A DNA stretch of 33,579 nucleotides from an uncultured Bacteroidota bacterium (GTDB lineage: Bacteria; Bacteroidota; Bacteroidia; UKL13-3). Made by a program: the position numbers and the translations under genes. The notes below the pieces were generated by a model, which was not told the origin of the DNA, ran no database searches, and saw only the letters and a list, made by a program, of their open reading frames with translations. This document shows, one piece after another, positions 8,998 to 17,663 of the stretch (the stretch's first letter is position 1; each line of letters opens with the position of its first letter). The stretch covers positions 1-33,579 of the forward strand of contig CAIYNF010000209.1 in NCBI GenBank assembly GCA_903927505.1. Direction: 5' to 3'.

Positions 8998-10261
8998 CAT
9001 TTTTAAAAGCGCCACTTTTTTCAAGGTATCTTTGTTGTCTTCTGTTTCAAGCGGACTTAGAATTCTTGTAAATTTTATTATAGGTAAGTTTTTAGCGGTT
9101 ATGGTTGGTCCAATTGGCTTTGCTGTCATTGGGCAATTGAATAATTTCATTTCTATCATCCATGCATTTGGTTCGGCAGGTGTTAATTTAGGTTTAACTA
9201 AGTTTGTGTCTCAATACCACGACCAACAAACTCAGCAACAAAAATTTGTAAGGTCTGCATTTTACCTCATGCTGCTTTGTACCTTTTTTGCTAGTGTTAC
9301 AAGTATTATTTTTTCTAGACCAATAGCCAATTATTTGTTTGGCGATGAAGCTTATTCCAAATACATTATACTCATTTCAGTGGTATTGTTGTTATACAAT
9401 ATTGGTCAGCTATTATTGGCCATTGTAAACGGATTTAAATTGTTTAATAAATTTATATTAAGCAATGTTTTAATAAGTTTATCTGGATTAGGATTAAGCG
9501 TTGTTGGTATTTATTTCTACCAATTGCAAGGTGCCATTTATGCCACTATTCTTAATTTAATTTTTTATTTGGTCTGGGTTTTTTTCTATGTTAGAAAGGA
9601 ACCTTGGTTTAAATGGGAGCTTTTAAAGCCGCAACATTTTAAAGAAGAAACCAAACGCTTGTTGTCTTTTTCTTTTATGTTTTTAATATCTGCCAGTGTA
9701 ATTCCTTTTGTACAATTGTTGCTCAGAACCTTTATCAGTGAAAAGCTTTCTGTAATAGATGCAGGATATTGGGAGGCCCTCAATCGCATTAGCCAAATGT
9801 CTATTTTGGTGTTAACCTCTGCATTTAGCACGTATTATATGCCGCAATTGGCCCAAACTAAAACGCATACAGCATTAAAGGCAGAAGTACACAAAACATT
9901 TAAATGGGTAATGATAATTACCATTGGAATTTTATTGCCGTTCTATTTGTTTAGAGAGGTTTTGGTAAATTTGTTATTGAACAAATCATTTGCACTCATC
10001 AATGATCTTTTTGCCTTTCAATTGTTGGGTGATTTGTTTAGGATGTTGAGCTTTGTATTTGCTTATGTATTATTGGCAAAAGCTAAAACTTGGCAATTTA
10101 TATTTGCAGAGGTTTTCTTTGGTCTCGCTTTGTTATTGTCAACGCTCTTTTTTATTCCTACTTTTGGTTTAATAGGAAGTACTTACGCATATTTTGTGAG
10201 TTATTTCCTTTACTTTATTTTGGTTTACATTTTATTCAGGTATCATAAGTGGAATGGGTAA
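8975..10261 (+). CDS. Wzx-type oligosaccharide flippase
   Basis: 428-residue polytopic protein with about twelve hydrophobic segments. The N-terminal half has the look of the O-antigen translocase/MOP superfamily (FKVSLLSSVSSGLRILVNF, GPIGFAVIGQLNNF). It would flip undecaprenyl-linked repeat units from the cytoplasmic to the periplasmic face. It overlaps the Wzz-like gene by 23 bp and the downstream GT4 gene by 8 bp, so all three are probably translated from one message. Specificity cannot be read from sequence, but the neighbouring 3-acetamido-3,6-dideoxyhexose genes suggest the unit it carries. Confidence 0.9.
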   Translation: MLKNYLTSIFKSATFFKVSLLSSVSSGLRILVNFIIGKFLAVMVGPIGFAVIGQLNNFISIIHAFGSAGVNLGLTKFVSQYHDQQTQQQKFVRSAFYLMLLCTFFASVTSIIFSRPIANYLFGDEAYSKYIILISVVLLLYNIGQLLLAIVNGFKLFNKFILSNVLISLSGLGLSVVGIYFYQLQGAIYATILNLIFYLVWVFFYVRKEPWFKWELLKPQHFKEETKRLLSFSFMFLISASVIPFVQLLLRTFISEKLSVIDAGYWEALNRISQMSILVLTSAFSTYYMPQLAQTKTHTALKAEVHKTFKWVMIITIGILLPFYLFREVLVNLLLNKSFALINDLFAFQLLGDLFRMLSFVFAYVLLAKAKTWQFIFAEVFFGLALLLSTLFFIPTFGLIGSTYAYFVSYFLYFILVYILFRYHKWNG

Positions 10262-11282
10262 GGAAATTGCCATATTGCTATATAGTAAAACGCCTTCTGG
10301 CGGATTGAAAGTGCTTTTTCGCATTGGCAATGGATTGCTCCAAAGAGGTCACCAGGTGAAATTTTATATTGCCGAAGATGAAGGCTGTTATGCCCTGGAA
10401 TATGAAAATGCTTGTGAGTTAATTCATTCAGAAAAGCCTATTCCATACCGTTTATTTAGGCGCTTAAAGTATTTGATGCAATTGGAAATTAGAGCTGATA
10501 TTGTTTTGGCTACCTATTTCCCAACGGCCATAGCTGCCTATTATAATGCTAAAATAGAAGGGCAATTGTTTTACTACGTGCAGGCAAATGAAACGCATTT
10601 CTTTTCTTTTAGAATTAAAACACTCATCAGGCGTTTTCACTATTTTTTATTGGCGCATTTGTCCTATAAATTGCCAATTTCTAAAGTTATTAATTGCTTT
10701 GGTTCAAGTCTGGGTTTGCCTAAAGCGCAATATACTGAGGTTCCTCCAGGTATTGATCCAAGTATTTACTACCCGCGTGCGCGTAGCAACAAGCGTTTAA
10801 AAATTGGACATATTTCTCGTCAGGAAATTAGAAAAGGGAGTGAAGAGTTTTTTACTGCCATGAAAAATTTGCGTGCCCAGGGATTTGAATTTGATTTGTT
10901 AATTGCTTACAACAAATGTACCCATACCCAAGGTTTGGAATTTGAGGTGCAAATGCCAAAAAATGAAAATGAATTGGCTGCATTTTATGCTTCTTGCGAT
11001 ATAGTGCTTTCAACTGTTTGGGAAAAGGGTTTTGCCTATCCGCCTTTGGAGACAATGGCTTGCGGTAGTTTAAGTATAGCAACCCCAATAGATTATGGAA
11101 CCCCTTCTGTAGATTTTGTACCTATTGAAATAAACAATGCAAAAGGCATTGAAGAAGCTATTAAATGGGTAATTCATCATCCTGAAGAAGCAGAAAAAAT
11201 AAGGTTAAATGGGATCAATTTATCTCAACATTACCATTGGGATAAAATAATTGATAAGTGGGAAAGGCTTTTTTTATGCTAA
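10254..11282 (+). CDS. GT4-family glycosyltransferase
   Basis: 342 residues with the GT-B fold layout. The N-terminal domain starts with a glycine-rich loop (TPSGGLKVLFRIGNGLLQRGH, residues about 13-33). The C-terminal donor domain has IGHISRQEIRKG (about 183-194) and the acidic signature EKGFAYPPLETMACG (about 262-276), with E-x8-E instead of the usual E-x7-E. It would add a sugar to the undecaprenyl-linked repeat unit on the cytoplasmic face. The sequence resembles rhamnosyltransferase-like GT4 enzymes, but donor and acceptor are not determinable. It overlaps both neighbours (8 bp with the flippase, 7 bp with the polymerase). Confidence 0.88.
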   Translation: MGKEIAILLYSKTPSGGLKVLFRIGNGLLQRGHQVKFYIAEDEGCYALEYENACELIHSEKPIPYRLFRRLKYLMQLEIRADIVLATYFPTAIAAYYNAKIEGQLFYYVQANETHFFSFRIKTLIRRFHYFLLAHLSYKLPISKVINCFGSSLGLPKAQYTEVPPGIDPSIYYPRARSNKRLKIGHISRQEIRKGSEEFFTAMKNLRAQGFEFDLLIAYNKCTHTQGLEFEVQMPKNENELAAFYASCDIVLSTVWEKGFAYPPLETMACGSLSIATPIDYGTPSVDFVPIEINNAKGIEEAIKWVIHHPEEAEKIRLNGINLSQHYHWDKIIDKWERLFLC

Positions 11283-12610
11283 AAACACTTCAATTTAAAT
11301 ACCAAATTGTATTCTATTTATTGTTGGGGTATATGTTGATTAATATACCACTTTACCTGCAATCTTTTTTGCTTCCTGTTACCATTATTCGTTTTCAAAT
11401 AATAGACCTAGCAGCATGGACATTAATTTTTACCGTAATGTTTTATTTGTTGTTTGCAAAGAAAATTGTTATTCAAATTGATTCGGGTATTCTTAAATGG
11501 TATTTGATTTGGATTGGTTTTTCAATGGTTTCTGTTGTGGCCTTGTTGCGCTTTAATTACCAAATAGTATACGATTTGTATTTGTTCTATTTCCTAATGA
11601 CCTATTTCGTTTTACTCTTTGTTTTGGCTATTGGGTTCGAACCAAATGCTTATAAAAGTTTAGATAAATTGATCAAACAAATCCCACAAATACTCAGCAT
11701 AATTTACCTGCCTATTTTATTACTGGCCATTGTTCAGTTTGTGTTTCATGATAATTTCTTGAGCATGAATACCGACGAAAAAACCATGCAAGCAAGCAGT
11801 GATTTGCTAGGTACTTTCAGGCCGCGTTCGGTGTTTAATTCTTCCTATGAATTGGGACTATTGGCAACCTTGGTTTTTGCCTTTCATTTTCCAAATATCT
11901 GGGGAAAATTCCTTCAAGTAAAATCCTATCATTGGCTTATGTGCTTCATTGGATTGGCTGGAATTCTAATTTCGCAAACCCGCAATGTGTATTTTATTGC
12001 CTTGATGTTTGTGGTGAATTTTATTTTAGTTAAACAGTTTTTTAAGTATAAGTTTTGGCTAAAAGCAATGCCTGTATTATTTGTGCTACTCTTGTCTTCT
12101 GTACTTGTATTTATGGCCTTTCAAGCTTTGTCTGGCAATTTGTTATCAGACTTTTTTAGCAATGAATCTACCTTTGTGCGATTCGCTTTTCTTTATACTT
12201 TAATGGAAGGACTGGTGCTCAAAGGTTCTCCATTAGATTTATTGTTTGGTTGGGGCCTCATGCAGCATGCAGGTGATTCTAATATTATTTCCATTTTCCC
12301 TAACATTTATAATTCAGAAGATGGCGCTTTGGGAATTGACAACCTGTTTTTTGGTATGTTTTTAAACCAAGGATTAATTGGTTTGGGTATTTTTTTAACC
12401 TTGTTTTATAAGGTTTGGAATAAGTTGTGTTCCTTGAGTTATGAAAGCATGCACCCATTTTATTATAGCGTTATGGCTTTGTTTGGAGGCTATTTAGGTG
12501 CAGGTGTGTTTAACCTAATTCAGGTTAGTGTTTATAGCAATTTGTTGTGGTTTTTTGCTTTTTTGGTTTTGGCACATCATTATGCGCAATATGAAAAAAA
12601 AAGCAATTAG
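11276..12610 (+). CDS. Wzy-like O-antigen polymerase/ligase family membrane protein
   Basis: 444 residues with ten to twelve hydrophobic segments and a long polar loop in the second half (about 295-360), the topology of Wzy/O-antigen ligase proteins. Sequence conservation in this family is low, so the call rests on topology plus position between flippase and glycosyltransferases. I chose the ATG at 11276, which overlaps the preceding stop by 7 nt; a GTG 18 nt upstream is less likely. The stop overlaps that of the convergent aminotransferase gene by 4 bp. One copy of the GGTTCGAACC palindrome lies inside the gene at 11634. Confidence 0.82.
   Translation: MLKTLQFKYQIVFYLLLGYMLINIPLYLQSFLLPVTIIRFQIIDLAAWTLIFTVMFYLLFAKKIVIQIDSGILKWYLIWIGFSMVSVVALLRFNYQIVYDLYLFYFLMTYFVLLFVLAIGFEPNAYKSLDKLIKQIPQILSIIYLPILLLAIVQFVFHDNFLSMNTDEKTMQASSDLLGTFRPRSVFNSSYELGLLATLVFAFHFPNIWGKFLQVKSYHWLMCFIGLAGILISQTRNVYFIALMFVVNFILVKQFFKYKFWLKAMPVLFVLLLSSVLVFMAFQALSGNLLSDFFSNESTFVRFAFLYTLMEGLVLKGSPLDLLFGWGLMQHAGDSNIISIFPNIYNSEDGALGIDNLFFGMFLNQGLIGLGIFLTLFYKVWNKLCSLSYESMHPFYYSVMALFGGYLGAGVFNLIQVSVYSNLLWFFAFLVLAHHYAQYEKKSN
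11634..11643. repeat. GGTTCGAACC palindrome, copy 1
   Basis: Inside the polymerase gene, read as part of the codons for Gly-Phe-Glu-Pro. Flanks are TTG and AAA; this is the only copy without the TC extension on either side. Confidence 0.8.
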
Positions 12611-13716
12611 TTGCTTTCAAAAAACAGCTTAATTTTTTCGCAGATAAAGTTCAATTGTTCCTCGCTTAACCCAGGGTATAAGGGCAAGCTCAAGGCGGTT
12701 TCTGCAATTTCTTCTGCCAATGGAAAATCGCCTTTTTTATAATTCAATTCTTTGTAGGCTTCTTGCAAATGGGGTGGAATAGGGTAGTGAACCAAAGTGC
12801 CAATATTGTTTTCATTTAAAAATGAAATTAGCGCGTCTCTTTTTTGTGTTCGAACCAAAAATATATGATATACATGGTCGGCAAGCGCTGCCGTTACGGG
12901 TAAAATTAGTTCTGGTATGTTCTTAAGCTTTTTGTGGTAAACTGCGGCAAGCGCTTTTCTTTCTGCTGTCCATTGCTGCAGTCTTTTTAATTTAACACTT
13001 AAAAATGCAGCTTGTAATTCATCTAAGCGAGAATTAAAACCTTTTACTTGGTTGTAATATTTTTTCTCTGAACCATAATTTCTCAATACCCTAATCTTTT
13101 GGTCAAGCTCATTGGAGTTAGTGGTAATAGCACCCGCATCACCTAGAGCACCGAGGTTTTTTCCAGGATAAAAACTAGTGGCATTGGCATTTCCAAAAGA
13201 GCCCGTCATTTTTCCATTGTAATAAGCTGCTTGCGCTTGCGCATTGTCTTCAAGAACCCACAAATTGTATTTGCTGGCAATGGCCATAATTGCATCCATT
13301 TCACAGGCTTGTCCATATAAATGAACCGGAATAATTCCCTTTGTTTTAAGGGTAATTTTTTCTTCTATTTGATTGGGGTCAATATTATAAGTAGCCAAAT
13401 TTGGCTCAACAGGAACAGGAATGGCTCCCAAATAGGAAACAGCCAGCCAGGTAGCTATATAAGTGTTAGAAGGCACAATTATTTCATCTCCTTCTTTTAC
13501 ATCTAAAGCTTTTAAGCTTAATATCAATGCATCTAGTCCATTGGCTACTCCAATACAATATTGGGTAGATGAATATTGCGCGTACTCTTTTTCAAAAGTT
13601 TTTACTTTCTCACCTAAAATATACCAAGCAGATTGAAAGGTTTCTTTAAATGCGGCGTTTATTTCTTCCTCAATTTCTTGATTCGTTTTCTCAAATGATA
13701 AATAGGGGATTTTCAT
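12607..13716 (-). CDS. fdtB: DegT/DnrJ/EryC1 PLP aminotransferase, FdtB/QdtB-like
   Basis: 369-residue sugar aminotransferase of the DegT/DnrJ/EryC1/StrS family. The PLP-binding lysine is visible in [17 protein letters not shown] (about 183-199), the substrate/PLP region in [16 protein letters not shown] (about 54-69), and EDNAQAQ (about 155-161) holds the Asp that contacts the pyridine nitrogen. With the FdtA-like ketoisomerase and the acetyltransferase upstream it would convert dTDP-3-keto-6-deoxyhexose to the 3-amino sugar (Fuc3N or Qui3N) with glutamate as donor. Its ATG overlaps the acetyltransferase stop (ATGA), so the three genes form a tight minus-strand operon inside a plus-strand cluster. 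Choosing between fdtB and qdtB needs a phylogeny. Confidence 0.85.
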   Translation of the reverse strand: MKIPYLSFEKTNQEIEEEINAAFKETFQSAWYILGEKVKTFEKEYAQYSSTQYCIGVANGLDALILSLKALDVKEGDEIIVPSNTYIATWLAVSYLGAIPVPVEPNLATYNIDPNQIEEKITLKTKGIIPVHLYGQACEMDAIMAIASKYNLWVLEDNAQAQAAYYNGKMTGSFGNANATSFYPGKNLGALGDAGAITTNSNELDQKIRVLRNYGSEKKYYNQVKGFNSRLDELQAAFLSVKLKRLQQWTAERKALAAVYHKKLKNIPELILPVTAALADHVYHIFLVRTQKRDALISFLNENNIGTLVHYPIPPHLQEAYKELNYKKGDFPLAEEIAETALSLPLYPGLSEEQLNFICEKIKLFFESN

Positions 13717-14273
13717 AATTGGATCATTCCGTTTTCTGTTAGTTTAAAGATTTCTTGGTCCTCAGAAATCCAATGGTCACTTTCAGATTGTTGAATTAAT
13801 TTTCTTCCTTTTTTGTCGACCCATGCTCTTACTATAGCTGGGTTGCCATAAACCAAGGCGTGGTCTGGTACATTTCTGGTTATTACCGATCCAATGCCTG
13901 ACATGGCATATTTGCCAACCGTTACACCTGCTAAAATGGTTGAGTTGGCGCCAATGGAGGCCCCTTCTTTTACCAAAATTGGATTGGCTTCTACGTACTG
14001 TTTGCTTCTTGGGCGATTGTCGTTTGTGAAAACAACATTGGGGCCTAAAAACACATCGTTTTCTATGGTAGCACCTTCCCAAATATATATGCCAGATTTG
14101 ATGGTTACATTGTTTCCAATACTTACACCACTTTCAATAAAACAATGGTCGCATATATTACAATTTGAGCCAATGCTTACATTTTTTAAGATATGTACAA
14201 AAGCCCAAATTCTTGTATCCTCGCCAATTGTGTCGGTTTCAACCAAAGCATGTGAGTGGATAAAATTTGCCAT
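13713..14273 (-). CDS. Hexapeptide-repeat sugar N-acetyltransferase (FdtC/QdtC/WxcM-N-like)
   Basis: 186 residues forming a left-handed beta-helix: repeated [LIV]-G-x4 hexapeptides run from about residue 15 ([18 protein letters not shown]) to about 145 ([22 protein letters not shown]). NDNRPRSKQ (about 83-91) is the loop seen in dTDP-3-aminosugar acetyltransferases. It would acetylate the 3-amino group made by the neighbouring aminotransferase, using acetyl-CoA. I chose the ATG at 14273, which forms a TAATG overlap with the upstream ketoisomerase stop; an ATG 12 nt further upstream gives MGEI as a prefix. It is coupled to the aminotransferase by an ATGA overlap. Confidence 0.86.
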   Translation of the reverse strand: MANFIHSHALVETDTIGEDTRIWAFVHILKNVSIGSNCNICDHCFIESGVSIGNNVTIKSGIYIWEGATIENDVFLGPNVVFTNDNRPRSKQYVEANPILVKEGASIGANSTILAGVTVGKYAMSGIGSVITRNVPDHALVYGNPAIVRAWVDKKGRKLIQQSESDHWISEDQEIFKLTENGMIQL

Positions 14274-14683
14274 TATTTCCCCCAAACTTTTAAAAATTGA
14301 TCGTAATCTCTTATATAATCTTCCGCATCATAATCTGTTGAAGCAAAAACCAATTGTATAGCGGTATGCGAATACTGCATGGTATGCCAAACATTGGGCG
14401 GAATGTAAACGCCAATATTGGGTTCGGTTAATACAAAGGTTTGTATTTTTTTATCAGCCGTTTCTGTGGTTACAATTATTTTTCCTGTAACGGCAAATAA
14501 AACTTGTTCTGTTAAATGATGGGCATGTCTCCCTCTTACAATGCTTTCTGGCGTGTAATAGGTCCAAAAAGCTCTCTTAATAGGGTAGGGTATTTGCTTT
14601 GAGTCTCCAATAGAGATGTACCCAAAAGCACTTTCACCTATACGTTTCATTTCTACTAAATGCGGTTCTTTGTATTCTTTCAT
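14273..14683 (-). CDS. fdtA: dTDP-4-keto-6-deoxyglucose 3,4-ketoisomerase (FdtA/QdtA, WxcM-like cupin)
   Basis: 136-residue single cupin (RmlC-like). The family signature RGRHAHHLTEQVLFAVTG lies at about residues 50-67, with the conserved histidines of the active site, and YIPPNVWHTMQY at about 94-105. These enzymes isomerise dTDP-4-keto-6-deoxyglucose to a 3-keto product, the first committed step to dTDP-Fuc3NAc or dTDP-Qui3NAc. I chose the ATG at 14683; a TTG 18 nt upstream is possible but unneeded. RmlA and RmlB, which make the substrate, are not in the window. First gene of the inverted cassette, divergent from the GT2 gene at 14818. Confidence 0.87.
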   Translation of the reverse strand: MKEYKEPHLVEMKRIGESAFGYISIGDSKQIPYPIKRAFWTYYTPESIVRGRHAHHLTEQVLFAVTGKIIVTTETADKKIQTFVLTEPNIGVYIPPNVWHTMQYSHTAIQLVFASTDYDAEDYIRDYDQFLKVWGK

Positions 14684-14772
14684 TTTGTGTTCAGTTCTCA
14701 AATTTAATGGGAATGTGCAGGATTTAAAAATACTTATTTTTTGATTGAAATCCCAAAACTTGAGTTATTTCC

Positions 14773-14804
14773 CTTTAAATCAAGCTATCGGTGTTGATTT
14801 AAGG
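14773..14804. promoter_or_regulatory. AT-rich inverted repeat just upstream of the TTG-start GT2 gene
   Basis: TTAAATCAA (14775-14783) and TTGATTTAA (14794-14802) form a perfect 9-bp stem around a 10-nt spacer, extendable by a G-T wobble and a C-G pair. A T-run follows (14808-14814). It could be an operator for the divergent pair or a weak terminator/attenuator. It also overlaps the purine-rich AAGGAAG (14801-14807), which may be the ribosome-binding site of the TTG at 14818. Confidence 0.35.
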
Positions 14805-14817
14805 AAGTTTTTTTATC

Positions 14818-15717
14818 TTGTGCCAAATTAAACTTGGTTTGGATATATCCATTATTATTCCTTTTTATAAGCGTATTGACCAGCTGCATCAATTGCTAAC
14901 ATCGATTAAGAAATCTTTGTTACAATTGTCTATTGGCAAGCAGGTGCAATTAATAGTGGTAATAGATTCTATTGAAAATACAACTGAGGAAATCCATCAA
15001 ATTTGTGATTTTCATTTTCAAGATTTGCAATTTGTTCATTTGTTACTACTTAAGAATGAGCAAAACCTTGGTGTGGCAAAGTCGCGCAATCATGCATTGC
15101 TCAGCGCTAGGGGAACATTTTTACATTTTATCGACCAAGATGATGAAATAGAAATTGACTTTTATCCAAAAGTTTTTGATGCTTTACAGTTGAGTGATTT
15201 TGTTTTGGTAAATGGTTTCTTTAGGCCACCTAATCCTAAAAAACAATACAAAATATTTTATTTTGAACCGGAACTTACGTTTAAGAATTTGATTTTAGAT
15301 GATTTTGTGCGCTCGCCCGGACAAGTAGTATTTAAAAGCAGTTTGGTTCAAGGAATGTTATTTCCTGAAACCAATTTGCACAAAGGTTGTGATGACCGTT
15401 TTATGTGGATTTTACTGTTTTTACATCATCCAGCAATTAAAGCAACTTATGTAAAACAAGCACTTTATATAGCCCATTTGCATGCCAATAATTTTGGTTC
15501 AGACAGCCAACAATTAATGGCTTGTTCTGCAGAAGTATGGGCTAATTTTTCTTCGTTTAATTTCGGTTCGAACCAAAAATTTGTGGAGGAGAATAAAAAA
15601 GTTATTCAATTTATTTTAGGGCAAAATAAAAGTTTTGCTAATCGCTTATTGTTTTTAAAATACAAATACAGGCTCAATAGAACTGTGAGGTATTTGATTA
15701 AATTGGCTAAACAATAA
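14818..15717 (+). CDS. GT2-family glycosyltransferase (TTG start)
   Basis: 299 residues with the GT-A fold: the strand DISIIIPFYKRIDQLHQLL at the N-terminus, NLGVAKSRNHALLSARG (about 82-98), and the metal-binding D-x-D in FIDQDDEIE (about 103-111). It would transfer a sugar to the growing repeat unit. An in-frame stop lies at 14800-14802 and no ATG precedes the GT-A core, so the start must be a non-ATG codon: TTG at 14818 (AAGGAAG upstream), or TTG at 14839 directly before the first strand. It contains one GGTTCGAACC palindrome at 15565. First gene of the second plus-strand glycosyltransferase run. Confidence 0.85.
   Translation: MCQIKLGLDISIIIPFYKRIDQLHQLLTSIKKSLLQLSIGKQVQLIVVIDSIENTTEEIHQICDFHFQDLQFVHLLLLKNEQNLGVAKSRNHALLSARGTFLHFIDQDDEIEIDFYPKVFDALQLSDFVLVNGFFRPPNPKKQYKIFYFEPELTFKNLILDDFVRSPGQVVFKSSLVQGMLFPETNLHKGCDDRFMWILLFLHHPAIKATYVKQALYIAHLHANNFGSDSQQLMACSAEVWANFSSFNFGSNQKFVEENKKVIQFILGQNKSFANRLLFLKYKYRLNRTVRYLIKLAKQ
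15565..15574. repeat. GGTTCGAACC palindrome, copy 2
   Basis: Inside the GT2 gene, encoding Phe-Gly-Ser-Asn as TTC-GGT-TCG-AAC. Extended form TTCGGTTCGAACC on the plus strand. Confidence 0.85.
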
Positions 15718-15732
15718 ATTCTCTTTTATAGC

Positions 15733-16782
15733 ATGATTTCTAAGCCAGTCCATATAGCCCTAATTTTGCCTTCACTTGCTAATACGGGGCCTATCATAGT
15801 TTCACAGCAATTAATTATTGCCTTAAAGCAGCGTATAAATTTTACGGTTTTTTATTTCGATCCAATTCATGAAATTGATTTGGAGGTGGAGTGTATTCAA
15901 ATTAGATTTATGCAAAAGGTAGATTTCTCGAAATTTGATATCATTCACTGCCATATGTTTCGCCCAGATTTATACGCACGTTGGCATGGTTTGCATAAGA
16001 AGCATAAAGTGGTAAGTACCATTCATCAATATATCAATGAATCCTTGATATTTTCATATGGTCCATTGATAAATAAATTTTTTAGTCCCATTTGGAAATG
16101 GAGTTTAAAGAAAAATGCTGCCATCATTACCCTTACCAAACATATGGCTGAGCTATATAAGCGCGAAAAATTGAACAAGGAAATTTTGCCAATATACAAT
16201 GGCGTTGCGCTGCATAAGCCAACAAAAGATTTGGCAAACGATGAAGAATACAAAGAAATAAAAGCTTGCTACCACATCATTGGTTCCATTTCTCAATTAA
16301 TCAATAGAAAAGGACTGTCGCAAATAATTGAGGTACTCTCAAAAGATGTTAACCTGTTTTACATTGCGGTAGGCGATGGTCCTGAGCTGTCTTTGCTCAA
16401 AAAGAGAGCTTTTGAAGCTGGTGTTTCTAATAGGGTTTTGTTTGTTGGGCATGTTACTCATGCCAAAGATTATTTGTCTTTAATAGATGTTTTTGTTATG
16501 CCGTCTTTTTCAGAAGGATTTGGTTTGGCAATGGTGGAAGCCGTTGCAGCTAAGGTTCCTGTAGTATGTTCTTCTATTGAAAGTTTTCATGAATTGTTTG
16601 ATAAATCAGAAGTGTATTTCTTTGAAATAAACCATACAGATTCCTTGTTAAAGGCCATTCATGAAGCTGTAAAAGATGTCGGTAAAAAATCTGATAAGGC
16701 CTTTGTTAAATATGAAAGTGCCTATTCTTCCAATAAAATGGGTGAAAGTTATTTAAAGCTTTACCAAAAACTTTTAGCATAA
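15733..16782 (+). CDS. GT4-family glycosyltransferase
   Basis: 349 residues, GT-B fold. The N-terminal domain starts HIALILPSLANTGPIIVSQQL and includes a DIIHCHMFRPDLYARW segment (about 75-90). The donor-binding domain has IGSISQLINRKGL (about 182-194) and the canonical E-x7-E motif in SFSEGFGLAMVEAV (about 258-271). It would add a sugar to the lipid-linked repeat unit. The ATG at 15733 is 15 nt after the preceding stop. Donor and linkage are unknown. Confidence 0.9.
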   Translation: MISKPVHIALILPSLANTGPIIVSQQLIIALKQRINFTVFYFDPIHEIDLEVECIQIRFMQKVDFSKFDIIHCHMFRPDLYARWHGLHKKHKVVSTIHQYINESLIFSYGPLINKFFSPIWKWSLKKNAAIITLTKHMAELYKREKLNKEILPIYNGVALHKPTKDLANDEEYKEIKACYHIIGSISQLINRKGLSQIIEVLSKDVNLFYIAVGDGPELSLLKKRAFEAGVSNRVLFVGHVTHAKDYLSLIDVFVMPSFSEGFGLAMVEAVAAKVPVVCSSIESFHELFDKSEVYFFEINHTDSLLKAIHEAVKDVGKKSDKAFVKYESAYSSNKMGESYLKLYQKLLA

Positions 16783-16812
16783 TTAAAAAGTTAATAGGGT
16801 ATAGGTTTGCTT

Positions 16813-16824
16813 AACAGGCCTGTT
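16813..16824. repeat. 12-bp perfect palindrome between glycosyltransferase genes
   Basis: AACAGGCCTGTT followed by TTCTTTTT, in the 59-bp gap between the GT4 gene and the GTG-start GT2 gene. As a hairpin it has only a 4-bp stem with a GGCC loop, so it is a poor terminator; a protein-binding site is possible. Confidence 0.35.
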
Positions 16825-16841
16825 TTCTTTTTATTTGTTGG

Positions 16842-17663
16842 GTGAACCAAGAAATTAAAATTAGCGCATCCCTAGTCTTATACCGCCATCGGTTCGAGCA
16901 AATTAGCGAACTTATTTCTGCATTTGCACAATTTGGATTCCCAATGCACCTTTATGTTGTAGATAATTCGCCAACAGATGCTATTCGCAATCATTTTGAT
17001 GATTTGTCATTTGTAACGTATATTTTTCCCAATGAAAACCTGGGTTATGGCAAAGCCCATAATTTGGCCATCAAACAAATTTTGGATGAAAGTGATTACC
17101 ACTTGGTTTTAAACCCAGATATTATAGTAAATGAAGCGGCCTTAAAAGACATGCTTGCCTATTTGCAAGCAAATGTAAATGTGGGCTTGCTTATGCCTAA
17201 GGTGCTCTATGCAAATGGTGAAACGCAATACTTGTGTAAGTTGTTTCCTACACCTTTTGATCTTATTATGCGTAGGTTTATTCCTGCTTTTATTTCTGGT
17301 GCTTTGCAAAAGCGTTTAGATCAATATGAATTGAAACACAAAGATTATAAGCAAATGATGGAAGTGCCCAATTTGTCGGGTTGCTTTATGTTGTTGCGCG
17401 TAGAGGTTTTAAAAATTGTAGGCCTTTTTGATGAAAGCTTTTTTATGTACTTAGAAGATACAGATTTGAGCCGACGAATTAATATGCAATTTAAAACAAT
17501 GTATTATCCTGAGGTATCTATTGTACATCATTACGAAAAAGGTTCTTATAAAAGTTTTAAATTATTGAAATACCATATTGTTTCTGCTTTTAGGTATTTT
17601 AATAAATATGGTTGGTTTTTTGATACGGTTAGAACAACCATTAATGGAAGGATGAAAGCATGA
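16842..17663 (+). CDS. GT2-family glycosyltransferase, rhamnosyltransferase-like (GTG start)
   Basis: 273 residues. The layout matches WbbL-type GT2 enzymes: SASLVLYRHRFEQISELI (about 8-25), YVVDNSP (about 38-44), ENLGYGKAHNLAIKQ (about 64-78), the NPDI metal-binding motif (about 91-94), and a C-terminal LSGCFMLLRVEVLKIVGLFDESFFMYLEDTDLSRR stretch (about 177-211) with the ED-D acceptor motif. Many such enzymes use dTDP-rhamnose, but that is an inference from family resemblance. GTG start at 16842; no suitable ATG exists upstream. Its stop overlaps the next gene (ATGA). Confidence 0.88.
   Translation: MNQEIKISASLVLYRHRFEQISELISAFAQFGFPMHLYVVDNSPTDAIRNHFDDLSFVTYIFPNENLGYGKAHNLAIKQILDESDYHLVLNPDIIVNEAALKDMLAYLQANVNVGLLMPKVLYANGETQYLCKLFPTPFDLIMRRFIPAFISGALQKRLDQYELKHKDYKQMMEVPNLSGCFMLLRVEVLKIVGLFDESFFMYLEDTDLSRRINMQFKTMYYPEVSIVHHYEKGSYKSFKLLKYHIVSAFRYFNKYGWFFDTVRTTINGRMKA

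Noticed and set aside
13783-14361. Open frames opposite or overlapping the acetyltransferase gene (13783-14082 minus and 13894-14361 plus)
   Set aside because: Both are shadows of the hexapeptide-repeat gene: no family resemblance, and they fully overlap a well supported coding frame.
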